A stretch of DNA of 64,000 nucleotides. Origin: Terebella lapidaria (taxonomy: Eukaryota > Annelida > Polychaeta > Terebellida > Terebellidae). The stretch covers positions 17,521,170 to 17,585,169 of the forward strand of contig OX424569.1 of assembly GCA_949152475.1 (NCBI GenBank), written 5' to 3'. The notes under the pieces are model-generated. The model was not told the DNA's origin, ran no database searches, and saw only the letters and a list, made by a program, of their open reading frames with translations. Positions 49,001-61,781 of the stretch are shown here, piece after piece. The position numbers and the translations under genes are program-made. The number at the start of each line of letters is the position of its first letter. The first letter of the stretch is position 1.

Positions 49001-52000
49001 TTTTCGAAATGTTCGAAATTATCAATAGAATTTCCGTTTGTAGTGTAATATGTCTTCCGTACCAAAGATATAACTGATTTACGTATATTGTCACATTTGT
49101 GATATATCCATGATACCTGTTTTCACACATGTTAGTAACCGATAGTGATATAATGCTCAATTGACAAATATCAGAAACCATAACTGACGGGTTTCTGCAA
49201 ATATTTATTGACGTTTGATGAGAACGAAATAAAGATAATGATATGGATAATAAGTACATTCTTTATTTATTCATTCTTTACATTTCAGTTACAACATTGT
49301 TTTTTAATAACACACATATACATTTTTATATATGACAACGGATACAGTCCTTTCAAAACAAAAACTACAAAATTGCTAGTACCCATGGCATTGTAATATC
49401 GATTAAGGTAAATGCAAATTAGGGACTTTAAATTCGGATTTTTTCACATTTGTCGATAGTGAAGCAATTATGTATATTTCGTGCACTATTTAAAATCCAT
49501 CTATTAGCCGTAATCGTACGATATCTGGAATATAACATCAGGAAATTCAAGGCTATAATTATAAGTAATTTAGACCCCAAATGAGTGTTTTGTTCGTGAA
49601 TAGATCGATAAATGCAATCCGTTTCAACGAAACAGCGGAAAAGATCAAACTGTAGACACATTTTAGGAATTTAGACTGCTTCTGAACTTAAAAATAGAAA
49701 AAGTGGATAACAAATAAAACATGTCAATTACGAAAGAATAGCCCTAAGAATGCCTTTGACGTAGATATAAAGCCTAGATATCAAACCTAGGCTTCGTAAG
49801 TTCCTCGAATATAATTTGACATTGTATTTTAAATTCCCATGTCAAAGCTGCTACTAAATTCACGTCTCGTATCAGAGCGACACCGAGGAGTTGAATAATG
49901 CATGATTTTATTGCAATGAAATCCCTTAACATTGCACAAATGAGCAATGAATTGCGTGCAAATGGAACTGTCGTCGTTTTTTTTTCACGAAAACCTGGCG
50001 CGCGCGTAGCACAAATTCGCAGTCAGTGAGAATAGTCGAAGGTGCACAGACCATTTCTCACTTTTTTCCTTGACATAGAAACGGAAAAATCAATAAGCCT
50101 ATAGCATCCTCATCTACCTCGGGTTTTTTTTTCGGGAGGTCAATAGTTCTGACTTTCATTGTCCCGACCCGATGTCTAGCATTGTTCCATTTTTTCCCAC
50201 AAAATCAATAAATCGACTTGCTTGAGTGGCGCTGCCGCCCTGTGTGGTAGCGCGTGCGTTGCCATGGTTATCGGCGGCGAGATAAGCAAACATGCGTGAA
50301 AATGCGGTCATGGAGTGAATGTAACGATATGTGGCCATTCCACATGCAAGTTTCGGCGTGCAATTCAATTCCATATGGAGATCCTGGGCAATATTTTCAG
50401 GGATATTCGACAGGAACATGTTTGCTTGGAATCGCGTAATATGTAAGTGTTCAGACGCCGTTTTATCCGGGTTTTTTTCGCAAATGAGAAGTCTGAGTAA
50501 ATACCACACATTCAGACATGGTTATGAAGTATTGGGCCCAGGTGGCCAATGCCTGTTCTTCCATATTCAATAATGATTAAGAAGCTATCAACGGTGTGGA
50601 TAAAATGGCATGTTTTCAGTGAACGAATTGCTTTATAGGCACATAATTGAAAGCCTCTGTGAGGTCACATGTTCAAATATGCTTGGACTATACTTATTTA
50701 TTGAGTATAAATTGAGTACTTTTCAGGCTATTCCGCCAAAGAATAATTAGGATAAAGATCATAATTATACGAATAATGATACATGTACCGTAAAACGACA
50801 TTTTCGTTGATAATTTTCTGTGGTTGGGACAATTTGCATGAAGAGAAGCAAAGGCGTTTTAGAGAGAGATTTACAAACTTTAGGTGCTTGTATAGTGAGA
50901 CATACTGGTAAAGCAATATGTGTCAGGCAATATGTTGCCCAGGGAAATGTCGTTAGTAACACTTGTGTTTTGGCTATTAGGGCAAGGTGGGATGGAAAAT
51001 ACTAATTATTCTCACGGAAAGTTAATTTATCAAAAGCCGTGCATCATCAGAATTTGGTAGAAGAATAAAAGTCTTAGCGATTTCCGGAAGTTGACGACAC
51101 AGTTAAAATAACTCCATATATTTGTATTAAAACGGTTTAATAGCCCGGCGTTTATCAATAAATGCTAGTCAGTGAATTGATAACGAATTGCGGCATGTAG
51201 AATTAACTCAGGCGTGGATTTTATAAAACTACATTTGGCAAAGTTTTGCAGTGGTATTTATTTCAACAGCTGTGACGTTACATACTTGTGTATGAAAATG
51301 TAATTTGCATAAATATACCATTGTCATCGCTATATTTATCGATTAGCTTCTAACCGTCGCTATTTGAAATTCGACACACAATGCCAATTGAGTGCTGAAC
51401 TGCCGCACTGCTTCAATTATAATCTATATAGAATTTCCAAAGTAATAATTGTCGAATTGTTATTGAAACCATATGGCACCAGTCTGAATGGTAATGAAAT
51501 CGCCAACCATAAACGTTATGATATCGCAGATGAAATGCATTTGAATGGCTGATAAAAGTGGATGCACACTGAAAAACATCCAATTACACATGACATGATG
51601 ATACTACAATACTAGTATTTAATGAAGTTTAAACGGACGCGTATAAAATCCTCAACATGAAAGAGGAGACAAATTTAACAAAAGACAGACTGAACAATGG
51701 GTATAATTTAGACCTTATACCTTCTCTAGACCAATGGCACAATAAATTTGTCTAATATGCTAATTCTAGTATTTTTGTTGTTTTAATGTGTGATATTTTT
51801 ATAGAACCTTCATGACCCACAAACCTATTTCTTCCCATGACGGACGTCTTGAAAAATAACAGTACAAAAAGCAGTCGTTTGAATATATTTTCACACTAAT
51901 ATTTAAGTGCGACTTTCTGACTATTTCAGCACGCCCTTGTTTCGAAGTTCTAAGTTTTTTTTCGCATATCCATAGCAAGTTCTTTCTTCACATGCGGTGT

Positions 52001-52678
52001 CCACCACTGAATAAACATGGGCTTGTGGATTCATATTTACAATACGGGTGTCAATATTTTCTCGCCTAAGATCGGTTATATTACATGGATACATACGTCA
52101 CTTCTCTAGACTTGAACCTATGAGGGAATGCAATTTTCTACGAGTATATTTTGTTGATATGAGAATGATTCATCTTATGAATGCATGTAGTTGGAAGATG
52201 CCACAATATTAATACATCGGTGCCCTACACTTATGGCGGTTTGACCAACAGATTAACTCTCACGACTATGACCTTGTATTTGATGTGAACGCATTGTAAG
52301 TTGTGACGTCATAATTTTAAGCTGACCAATCAAGTGCTGTGTTTCAAGATTCCAGTTTCTCTTAATTGGCTCCCGTAATATACTAGTGAGCACAGAGAGC
52401 TTTGCATTTTGGCCCGTGGGTTATGGCAGACATGATGGTATAATTGTAAATTCGCACAAAAACGGACCGATTTTACACTTCATTATATTCCCTGAGGTAT
52501 TGGTTCGGTTATATGGTGTATCTGTTTTCAAGTTGAGAGATGTCGTAACCAATTCGTGTTTATTGGTCGCTAAAATGTATATATTCAAAATTTGAAATTG
52601 AATTAAAAAAATACATGAACTTCTCAGGTTATAACAATATAGAGACAGTGATTAAGTTCGTGTTAATGTATTGCCTGA
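46059..52678. other. Gene-poor intergenic region
   Basis: No exon was recognised on either strand. The first ~600 bp should hold the ZP-gene promoter, but no start site is evident. A 117-codon minus-strand frame at 50156-50509 lies in slightly G+C-richer DNA and is not recognised. A stretch near 50551-50630 resembles one in a SRRT intron (24428-24498). Confidence 0.35.
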
Positions 52679-53817
52679 GTTTTAGGTTACCGAACCTTTG
52701 GTCCGATAACCTATTGGTATCGTCGTCGTCCGTCTCTAATTGTATCTTTGAAGTTTACGGACGTGTCTTCCTGAAATTTTGCCAAAAAAATGCCTAAAAA
52801 TATTTCGAGAGGGGATATTTTTTAGTTTTTGATTTTCGCATTTTTTTAAAACGGCGACCGTTTTCGTCGAAAAATGGCCAATTTTAGATTTTGACGATTG
52901 TTTTCTCGAAATCTGTTCGGTAACTTTTTTTCTTATTGATGCATAACACTCCTCATATGTACTCCTTTGTGACATGTAGAGTTTCGTTGCCCATGAATCG
53001 CTTGAAGTGGGCCATTTTAGGCCCAAACTCGGCCCAAATTGGACTTTCCCATGTTAAATTCTCCTATGCTTTATAATGGAGCACATTATTTTCAAATATC
53101 TCACTTAATATTGAGATTAGAGATTAGGAATCAATTGTGGACATATAGGAAATGATATATGCTGAATATTATCATGACCTTGAATTTGACCATTGACCTC
53201 ATTTTCAAGGTCAAAGGACAAGATGGCTAATATCTTGCTTATTATCGATTTTACCGCATAAGAATCAATTACGAACATATATAGGAAATGATATAATACA
53301 GATTACTTTTGTGACCTTGAATTTGGCCTTCGACCTAATTATTAAGGTCACAGGACAAAATGACTAATATCTCGCTTATCATCGACTCTACAGCTGAGGA
53401 ATCAATTGTGAACATATAGGAAATGATATATGCTGAATATTTTGGTGACCTCGAATTTGACATTTGACCTCAATTTCAAGGTCAGAGAACTAAATGGCCA
53501 CTATTTTGCTTATTATCGACTTTACAGCTTAGGAATCGATTGCGAACATAGAGGAAATGATATATGCTGAATATTCTCATGATCTTGAACATGACCTTTG
53601 ACCTCATTTTCAAGGTCAGATCACAAAATGGCTAATATCTCACATATTATCGAATCAACAGCTTAGGAATCGATTGTGGACATAGTAGAAATGATATATG
53701 CTGAATATTCTCGTGACCTTGAACTGACCAATGACCTTATTTCCAAGATGAAAGTGAAAGGCTAATATCTAAAATATATATTGTCCGGTAACCTTTCTTA
53801 GCCCTTGCGCTAATTTT
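52679..53817 (+). mobile_element. HINE-like element, forward, short full-length copy (~1.14 kb)
   Basis: The head is TTTAGGTTACCGAACC TTT GGTCC GATAACC. The 3' end is TTGTCCGGTAACCTTTCTTAG with a degenerate stem-loop (TTAGCCCTTGCGCTAA) and T run. Between them are the 5'-half modules and about five 134-bp monomers. It is the smallest copy with both ends and is useful for defining the element. No coding capacity. Confidence 0.75.
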
Positions 53818-56800
53818 CTTCACGGTTGTTGAAAGTGCAAATAAAGACATAACAACGTAATCGCATGGATGTTTTTATTTGAAAACCACAATTATACCTT
53901 TCTTGGAAGTTATATAATAGGAGACAGAAATGCCCATATTAAAAATTTAACGATGTATACATAGACAGATCATAAGTGTAATAAATTTATAATGAGATGT
54001 CTGTGGAGATATGATCTATAAAAAAACACCTCACACCTCAAGAGTGTACATACCCCGTGTCTACAATATGATACTGCCACATATTTGATACCAATTCAAT
54101 TTTGTTTTCAATTGCTTATAAATATATATCAATGTTATCCACCGATGTCTCATTCATCAGTTCTACTAAGCATTTCCAACGCTTAGTAGAACTCCCAACC
54201 GAGTACTAATTTGACACTTTAGTCATATTTTATTCATTCCTCGTTGGAGACATTTTCCAGGTGCTGAAAACTTGATATATGGGAGAGAAGCCCTTTTGGA
54301 GTCCAATGAAACTCCTTATCTAAATCCAGCCAAGCATCGGTTATATAATTATACAAGTACATGTGGCATGTTTCAATCACTTTTACAGTTTTCTAAGCAA
54401 TTTTAGCCAGACTCACCCCCTCTGTTTGTCCCTCATTCTAGAAAAGTATACATGTAGGATGCTTTGGTGTACGGTGAATTCCTCTACCGGTTATATTGCC
54501 GTCTATTATGTGTATTGTATGTAGAATGGATGTCATGGTCACAGCACCAATGTTATGAATGCTTAGGGCTGACACGCTGAACGCGATTCAGTCATTCCAA
54601 CACCGTGTCAATTTTTACCCAGCGGTTACAAGACTTCAGGCATAGATATTCACAAACAATTACTTCTAAACATTGCCTTACTATATACTATTAACTGCTG
54701 GAAAACAAGGATGTTGGTATTATTTCCTATCGGTTGCGAAGCCCCAAGTCATATTTGCATACGCTTTTGTCATTACCTAAAGCGGGCGCAGTTGTAAATC
54801 GGAAAAGATAGCACTTGATTGAATAGCACCGTCATGGCACCAGTTCTATGTATATGGGTTCTATTCGCACGAATACGGTATGCTTATTTATTCAACCCTG
54901 GGAATCATAAAGCATATGGAGAAGTCACATTTTTACATATATTGTACCCGTTGATATGGTTTCAAGAACACATTGAAAGTGTCAACTTCAATATATATAT
55001 ATAATATATAGGACATGGTACTACTGGGCTCAGTAATACCCATTATATGTAATAAAACGTCAAAACTTTGTTAGAAATTTGCAACGTTCCCAGCGACTCG
55101 TGAGAAAAAGCACGGATTACAATTTACAAACTGAAGTTGGAGAGTTTACAGTGCACCCGCTGACCTTGTAGCCTCAAAGCACGTTTCAGATACAACACTT
55201 GAAGTCGACCAAAGTCATATGTACCCATAGCATTGGGGAAACGTGGTGTCCCACTTCTAATTAATGAGTTTCTGCTGCACATCAAGGCATCTTCTAAGGC
55301 AACTTCTACATGAAGATTCAATCAACATAAACCATCCAGATAAGGTGGTTCTACGTGTACGGTCGGATAGACGATAACCACCCTATAGTCAGTATATATA
55401 TGTGCTTCCTTGCTTTATACATTAACCATTGTTCGATATCATAAAACATCTTGGGATAGGAACCCACGAGGCTACTATCACGTGCTCATGAAAAGTAGTT
55501 GACCTAAAATCTTTACAAATCACGTAACCGTGAAACAATGACGCGACTTCTATCAGACGACAATCGCATATCGCTTGAGTAACCGCCGTTCTATTTTTTC
55601 ATTGAGAGAACTTGCTTGAAATTGTTTTACACGTCTGCCAGCACCACTAGAATTATAAGTACGACCGGTGTCGCTCAGAGCAAGCCTAGCTCTCCCTCCC
55701 CATTGAGAGTGCCCGACCAGTTCACCGGACTGGCTCAAGTCCTACCCCCGCCTTCTCCGGGACTCGACCTATCAGAGCTCTTCAAAAATCCATGAATGAA
55801 TTTTGGTGTTCGCTGGTCACCGGCCTCGCCTCACAATCTGACCGACGTATTGAAGTCTCCTTAAGAACTGGCGACCTGTCTCCTAGTATGTAAGAAAAAA
55901 ACCTGTCCCCCAACCTCCTCGAATATGGGACACCAAGGGCATTTAAATGAACACTGGTTGGTTGGCTTTGAGCTGGCGCGCGCTCTATCTGTCTCTCTCT
56001 CTATCTCTCCGTTGAGGCAAGCAGAGTGACTCGGCAAGACATTGAAGAGTTGGGGCCAGGTTCTAAGGATCTGACTTGGTGAAGTCTTTGAGTTGAAAGC
56101 GAGAGACGGCCTCACGATCAGAGAAGAATCTGTCTCGATTTCTCTGGAACTTATTCTTCTGGATTTGATGCCCGATCAGAGTGCAAACTGTTTGAAGTTG
56201 CTGGAAGGTGCTATACTCAAGGAGAAATATGAGCTACTTGTGATCGCTGGTGCTTGAAAACGTAAGGATTCTGAGACAATCGATTGGTAAATTGAATAAT
56301 TGGCCTTAAGGTGAAGGATTTCTTGTGACAGGATTAGCCTGGCAATACTGAAAGAAACAAAGTGCATGTTAGGTGAGTTGCATTGACCTGACAATCATAG
56401 GCTTCCAAGCAACGATAGACCTACTATTTTTGGCTCAAGTTGATATCGGGGTGCACCAAGAGTTGGAGAATTAATGTAGATTGCTCCTTTGGGAAAATCT
56501 CCTGATATAGGTTTGTTGCTTAAACTTTGGTATGGCCGGAACGAAAAACAATTCTGGTCTTGCTGGATGCTGTAATTTCGTAGGGTGTACATCACAATTA
56601 AGTTTCTGAGCACGGAATAGTTGATCAATGTATGAACGGTCGTCTCAGCTTGATCCCATTTTTTCATCTCTATGTACATGACACGCGTGGCTGTATGTCT
56701 CTAAAATTATGTTGTGTATTCAGTGACATACATTGAACACCTTCAGAGCTTTACCCATGCATTACTTTGTATCTGGAGCGGTAATGGGCATGAATGGAAC

Positions 56801-58730
56801 ACAAAGTAGAACGTCAAGAAGATAATTATGTAATTGTACACGACACGCATCTCGTGGCAGCACGCGATTTTTGTAACCCCTTTTATCGCCCATGAAGAGC
56901 ATTCACACTTCTCTCTGTAGAGTTGTTTATTTGCTCCTCATGTGTTTTTCATACTTTATAGGTGAAAAAAAAACTTTGTAACCAAACCCAACACGTGTAT
57001 TTGAGTAGGATTTTAACGTACAAAATATATCTTGAAATATAAACAAGCTTGACATACTTCGACGCCTGAAAGTACGTGCTATTTGTTTGGGATATATTGT
57101 CATGCACTGACTTTACAGAGTCAGGTCACATAAAGGCCAGAGTCATAGCAAGCCCAGTGGAGCGCCTTAAATGGTCTAAATTAAAGCCCAATCAGCCATT
57201 GGCCATCATCTTCTCATTACTTTACAGTAATGGATCTTCAAAGCTGTTTTCCTTGTGTTCAAGTTTCATTGTCAGTCGTTAAGGTATCACCCACTTGATC
57301 ATTTGCATATTGTTGTAAGTCAGTGGAGGTTTGTCTCGTAACACTAAACATTACTCAGCTAATTCACTTGGCCTACTTGTGCTCCCATTGTTGCAGTTAC
57401 ATTTAACTCTGTTTGACCTTACAAAGGTCACATATGAGTCGAGTCATGGTCGCGTTTATGAATGGACACGGTGGGAGGCCAGAGGGAGTTCTGCTGAATC
57501 TAATATGTCGATTACAAACCGATCTTGAGGTGAAATGTCACAAATGCGATCTGTTTTTGCCGTGACTCATACACATATTGTAACTAATGAATGAAACAAA
57601 TAACTCATTGAGATGTTGCAACTAATTATTGAAGCATCGTCTCATACTGACTGAGACCCGACATACCCATGGCCCTTGGTGGCCTTCCTGTAGCTTAATT
57701 CACGGGGACTTCAATTATGGACCACACCAATAGCCAAGAAAGAAAAAACCGGTGAGTTGATTTGATCTAACGCCTGTTCTTCTAACGGGTTCCCACGACT
57801 AGTACACCTGTAATAATCCGGTGGAAGCAAATCTGCTTAAAGACTTTCTAACTAGAGTCTATCTCGGATGCAAACATTACCCAGTGTGGACATATTGACA
57901 CCGGCGTGGGATCTGTTATGTTGTGTTTGTCAATATACATATATGACTGCACTAAACGGATCCTTTGCTTTGGCAGAAAGCCTCTGTTTGTTCCGGTAAC
58001 ACGTCAGTTCTAACCCTTAAAGAATTTGACTCCTCTCAAACCCAGATCGGTCAACTGCACGAAATTGACATCATTTAAAATGAGTATCGATATTACTTGT
58101 CAATTCCCTCATGTATATATATTTCATATTCGACACATGAACATTCACGCCAGAAAAAACATTTTAACATATATATATATATATATTATCGCAGTTGTAT
58201 TTGTATGTCGTTACACAAAGTGTACTGCCAGAGGCCAACAAAACATGTCAAAAAAGAAAAAGACAGCAAAATTAATAATACAAGACTCCTCGAATGTCTG
58301 TGTAAGTAAATAGGCAACTTAGCGGTGTGTCTTAGGGGGCTAGAAAGGTGGGGGAGTTCGACGTATTCATCTCAATTACTCTCGATCATTAAGAAGTGTA
58401 CTGCGGGCGATATTCAACAGTACGTATGTATCCAGGTACATACATACATCATTTGAATGGTAGGATCCACGCTACCCCGCTTCAAGTTGGAGAACGGGTC
58501 TTATTTCACTTGGATGCCCGCAAAGAGAAAAAAAGTACAGGCGCACAGTGTGGTATAGCCTCTATATGCCCCCTCTTTATTGGCTTTAATTTCTTGGACG
58601 CACGCCCGCTCTTTGTTAGAATAAGTGCGCTTTACTAGAAGCTGTGTTGTCATCCTACTGTGTTTACTGTTTACATCACGCTATTACACATCGGTAATGT
58701 GCATTTAACGCTTGTCCATGTATTCTTTCA
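53818..58730. other. Intergenic; no firm gene
   Basis: Mostly A+T-rich. The part at 55550-56270 has more CpG and a (CT)n run near 55995-56010, and could be a promoter or leader for the plus-strand gene at 58974, for example with a donor AAAC|GTAAGG near 56260. That is conjecture. Short TA repeats occur near 54990 and 58170. Confidence 0.3.
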
Positions 58731-58731
58731 G

Positions 58732-58866
58732 GAAAACCCACGCTCAATTGAGATCCTGGAAGTCACCCACCTCACCTCACGAGCCCTCGTTACGTGGAAG
58801 CCACATTTCCGGCTGGAGAATGGAATAGAGTTAAACAAACATGACGTCACAGTGATAAGCCACAGT
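58732..58866 (+). CDS. Possible fibronectin type III-like exon
   Basis: After a strong acceptor (TGTATTCTTTCAG) the frame encodes about 45 residues including ILEVTHLTSRALVTWKPHF and NGIELNKHDVTVIS. This follows the pattern of the first half of an FN3 domain: hydrophobic strand, conserved Trp, then a turn and the next strand. The frame ends at TAA (58867-58869); alternatively an ACA|GTTAAG donor lies just before that stop. Third codon positions are rich in C and G, unlike surrounding DNA. No upstream exon was found, and the signal-peptide exon at 58974 starts only about 105 bp further on. It may be the last exon of an unseen gene, or a relic. Confidence 0.35.
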
Positions 58867-58973
58867 TAAGTAGCTGGTTTTGTCGTCTGCAAGGATCAAA
58901 CGCCATATTGGAGTCAGTACAATACGGATCGCTCGAACGCTAAAACGAAGTGAGAAGAGAGAAGAAAGTCAAG

Positions 58974-59099
58974 ATGTCTTCGAGGCACAGTATCAAGTTT
59001 TGTCTGGTATGTCTGACCGTCGTTGCCATGGTGACTGACACGGTATCCAATGACTTACCCTTGAACACGCCGGATATTCCATTGGATGAAAATTTACAG
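58974..59099 (+). CDS. First coding exon of a secreted or membrane protein (partial)
   Basis: ATG in the context TCAAGATGT opens 42 codons to a consensus donor (TTACAG|GTAAGT), phase 0. Residues 1-25 are a convincing signal peptide: a basic start (MSSRHSIK), the hydrophobic core FCLVCLTVVAMV, and a likely cut near TVSN. The mature start is acidic and Pro-rich (DLPLNTPDIPLDENLQ). The product is not recognised. Downstream sequence to 61784 shows no confident second exon, so the next intron is at least 2.7 kb or the remaining exons are outside the window. The ~70 bp before the ATG is purine-rich (GAAGTGAGAAGAGAGAAG) and probably 5' UTR. Confidence 0.6.
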
Positions 59100-61781
59100 G
59101 TAAGTTTATAGTTTCGCTTCACCAACTATCATCATTTATAATTTCTGTTTCATATACAAGTACAGAGTCGACGTCATCGAACAAACATGTAGTGATTTAT
59201 TTTTGCCAGTCTAGGTTGAGATTACATCCAGGCAGACCATGTTTTATTTGTGGAGGCTTTCTAGTGTGACAGAGTGTTGAACTTTTATGTGTTCTTTGGC
59301 ACACATCACGAAATCTAGCATAAACTTTAGGTTTAGATCATCATACATGTGGATGTAGCCTACGTTTTGTCCACGTGCATTTCAAAATAGAGAACAACAA
59401 ATCGTCTTTCGTTAAACACAATTATCATTCGGATTTATAATGTGCCTATTTCATTTATGGATGATGTATAATTGTACACCCGCTGTTTATATACTGTATC
59501 CTATACAGCCTGTCCAATATGTGTGTATTTGGAACATGCTGCATAGGGATACAAGAAAAAGTTTATACATCCGTGTCAGTTGTATCTTATTTTTGCGCGG
59601 TCAGTGGTCCAAGTCAAAAACCCCATTAACCCAGAGGCCAACTTAAGGATTAGTCGCAATATGGCGTGCACTGGAAACAGAGAGGAAGGGGTATGATGGG
59701 TTTGTCGACCGGTAATGTTGACATTTACAGGTATAATTTTCACCAACAAAAAAGGTGATTTGTGAACTTGAACTAGGCCAAAATAGAAACGCAAGCAAAG
59801 CATTTAGTAGTTCACTGCGACATTTTGTTGATGTTGTGAAATTCGGTACCGATTTACCTTCAACGTACTTTGCTTGACCACGGTAACATGTTTATGTTTT
59901 GAAACATGACCATTCACGTTTTTGTTAGGTATTTGCATTGATGACGGCGTTCATGTTAAACTTTCATTATATTTTACCAGATAAACCCAAATTGAAAGGC
60001 ACATTTCTAGAAACTATATGTAAACAATTTGCTTTTTATAACATTGCTGGCTACCAGTAATGAACTTGTTAACACGGATATCGTCATCTTTCTACACACG
60101 ATACCAGTCAACCAAGACTTTCGCGTACACGTGGAAACGAGGTCTTTTTGCAAAAAAAAATGTTCGGTGTTTCACCACTAGCTTTCCTGAGATCCGACAA
60201 GTTATTGACTCCGTTAAACCGACGACTTCATTGCCGAGATTGGGTAAGCCTTTTACCGCGAACAAACAAAGGTAGCACCCAGAAACCAAGCGTGAATGAG
60301 TGAGTCGTGACTCGGTAACAACGTACCGAGGTCAGGTGAACAATTGGCCATTACAACAAAGCCGAACGAAAAGGGTCCAATCTTGGAGCACTACATTGGC
60401 GATTTCAATACTGTAGCAGAGGTGGTGTTAGTTTTGAAGGCACGAGATCCATAACCATCAAGTTGTGAAGACGTTGTTCGGTGCTGTGACACCAATGCTG
60501 CCTCTACCCAATTGAGACACAATGCACCACCCGAGAGTACATGTAGTGTAATAAAAGTAAGATCATGCAGACTCAATGTTATTTAATTCCAACCATGCAA
60601 TAAGTGGGTGATATTGCTGCCGAAAAAAAACTTTCAAACCACGTGAACTGAAACGAGATAATCGTCGTAAAATAAAACGTAGATGGTATTTATTTTATTT
60701 CCTTCTATGATGTTGAGCAGACGAAATACAATATACCAAGTCGGGACTCGGCTCTTTAATTCACCCACTATAGATACATGTGCGGCTGCAATAACATTTT
60801 ATTCTCGTCAAGTGAAATTTCTGCCCCTCCTCTGACCTTGAAACTTTGTGGTGGCGACCAGACACAAACCAGCTATGAGAGTAACTTTTACCTTTAAGTG
60901 AGGTCGGTGTTTGAGAGACCCACCGCGTGGCTGATTATAAATTGTCGTCTGTGTTTAGCCAGAGACAGCAGCCAGCCTGCTCTATTATGCAGACTTTTAA
61001 GATGGGAGGCCGCACATAAGTCACTATAAGTATTTTCCCAAACATTGAACAAATCTTTATAAAGATGTATGAAGTCCTAATAAGACGTTTTTGACAGCCC
61101 CCTGTTTAAGCAAAATAAACTCCCACCACTAAATCAAAATAGGTTCTGTATCAAACCCGACGAAGGCACAACGAGGCTATACTAATTGTAGGAGTATGAC
61201 ATAAATGTTGCTCTTTGATGACATGGCCTCTAACCATTGTCATCTATCTAATGATTAACGACAAACAGTTTTGCAAGGTCTCCAAGTTGTCCATAATTTT
61301 GTGGTAGCTTTCAAAATCAAGATATACATGTATATCTGTGTATGACACACATCTATATGTCTGGAGGTTGGACACGACTTCTGCATTTATCCTGACATAC
61401 TGCACGACAAGGAAGTGTACATGTATGCATGCAATAAATTACGTCACTGCTATGTCTAGATACATAGTACGTATGTTATAATAAGGCACTGTTAATAATT
61501 GGAGAAACGTGAGGTGTTTTGTTCTGACATCACGTATTACACGTTTTTCATCTGGAGGCGACTTTCTGAACATAAGTCATGAGCTGAACGGTGAAAGTTG
61601 ATATGTATGTATATACGCGCCTGAACTTGAAAACGTGACTTGAATGATGTACATCTACCGTAGATCAGAATGCAAGCAGTAAGCTGATGTTATTTTGCAT
61701 AAATAATTTCAGCATCGATCACGTTGATTACTGTTATGTTAAATTATGATAAGAATCGTTTAAGATCTTTCCAGTGACCTC
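59100..61781. other. Presumed intron of the plus-strand signal-peptide gene; nothing else seen
   Basis: Only short chance open frames. If the exon at 58974-59099 is real this is its first intron. Confidence 0.35.

Noticed and set aside
50156-50509. 117-codon minus-strand open frame
   Set aside because: No recognisable domain or splice context, and the overlapping plus strand is also open. Probably chance in G+C-richer DNA.
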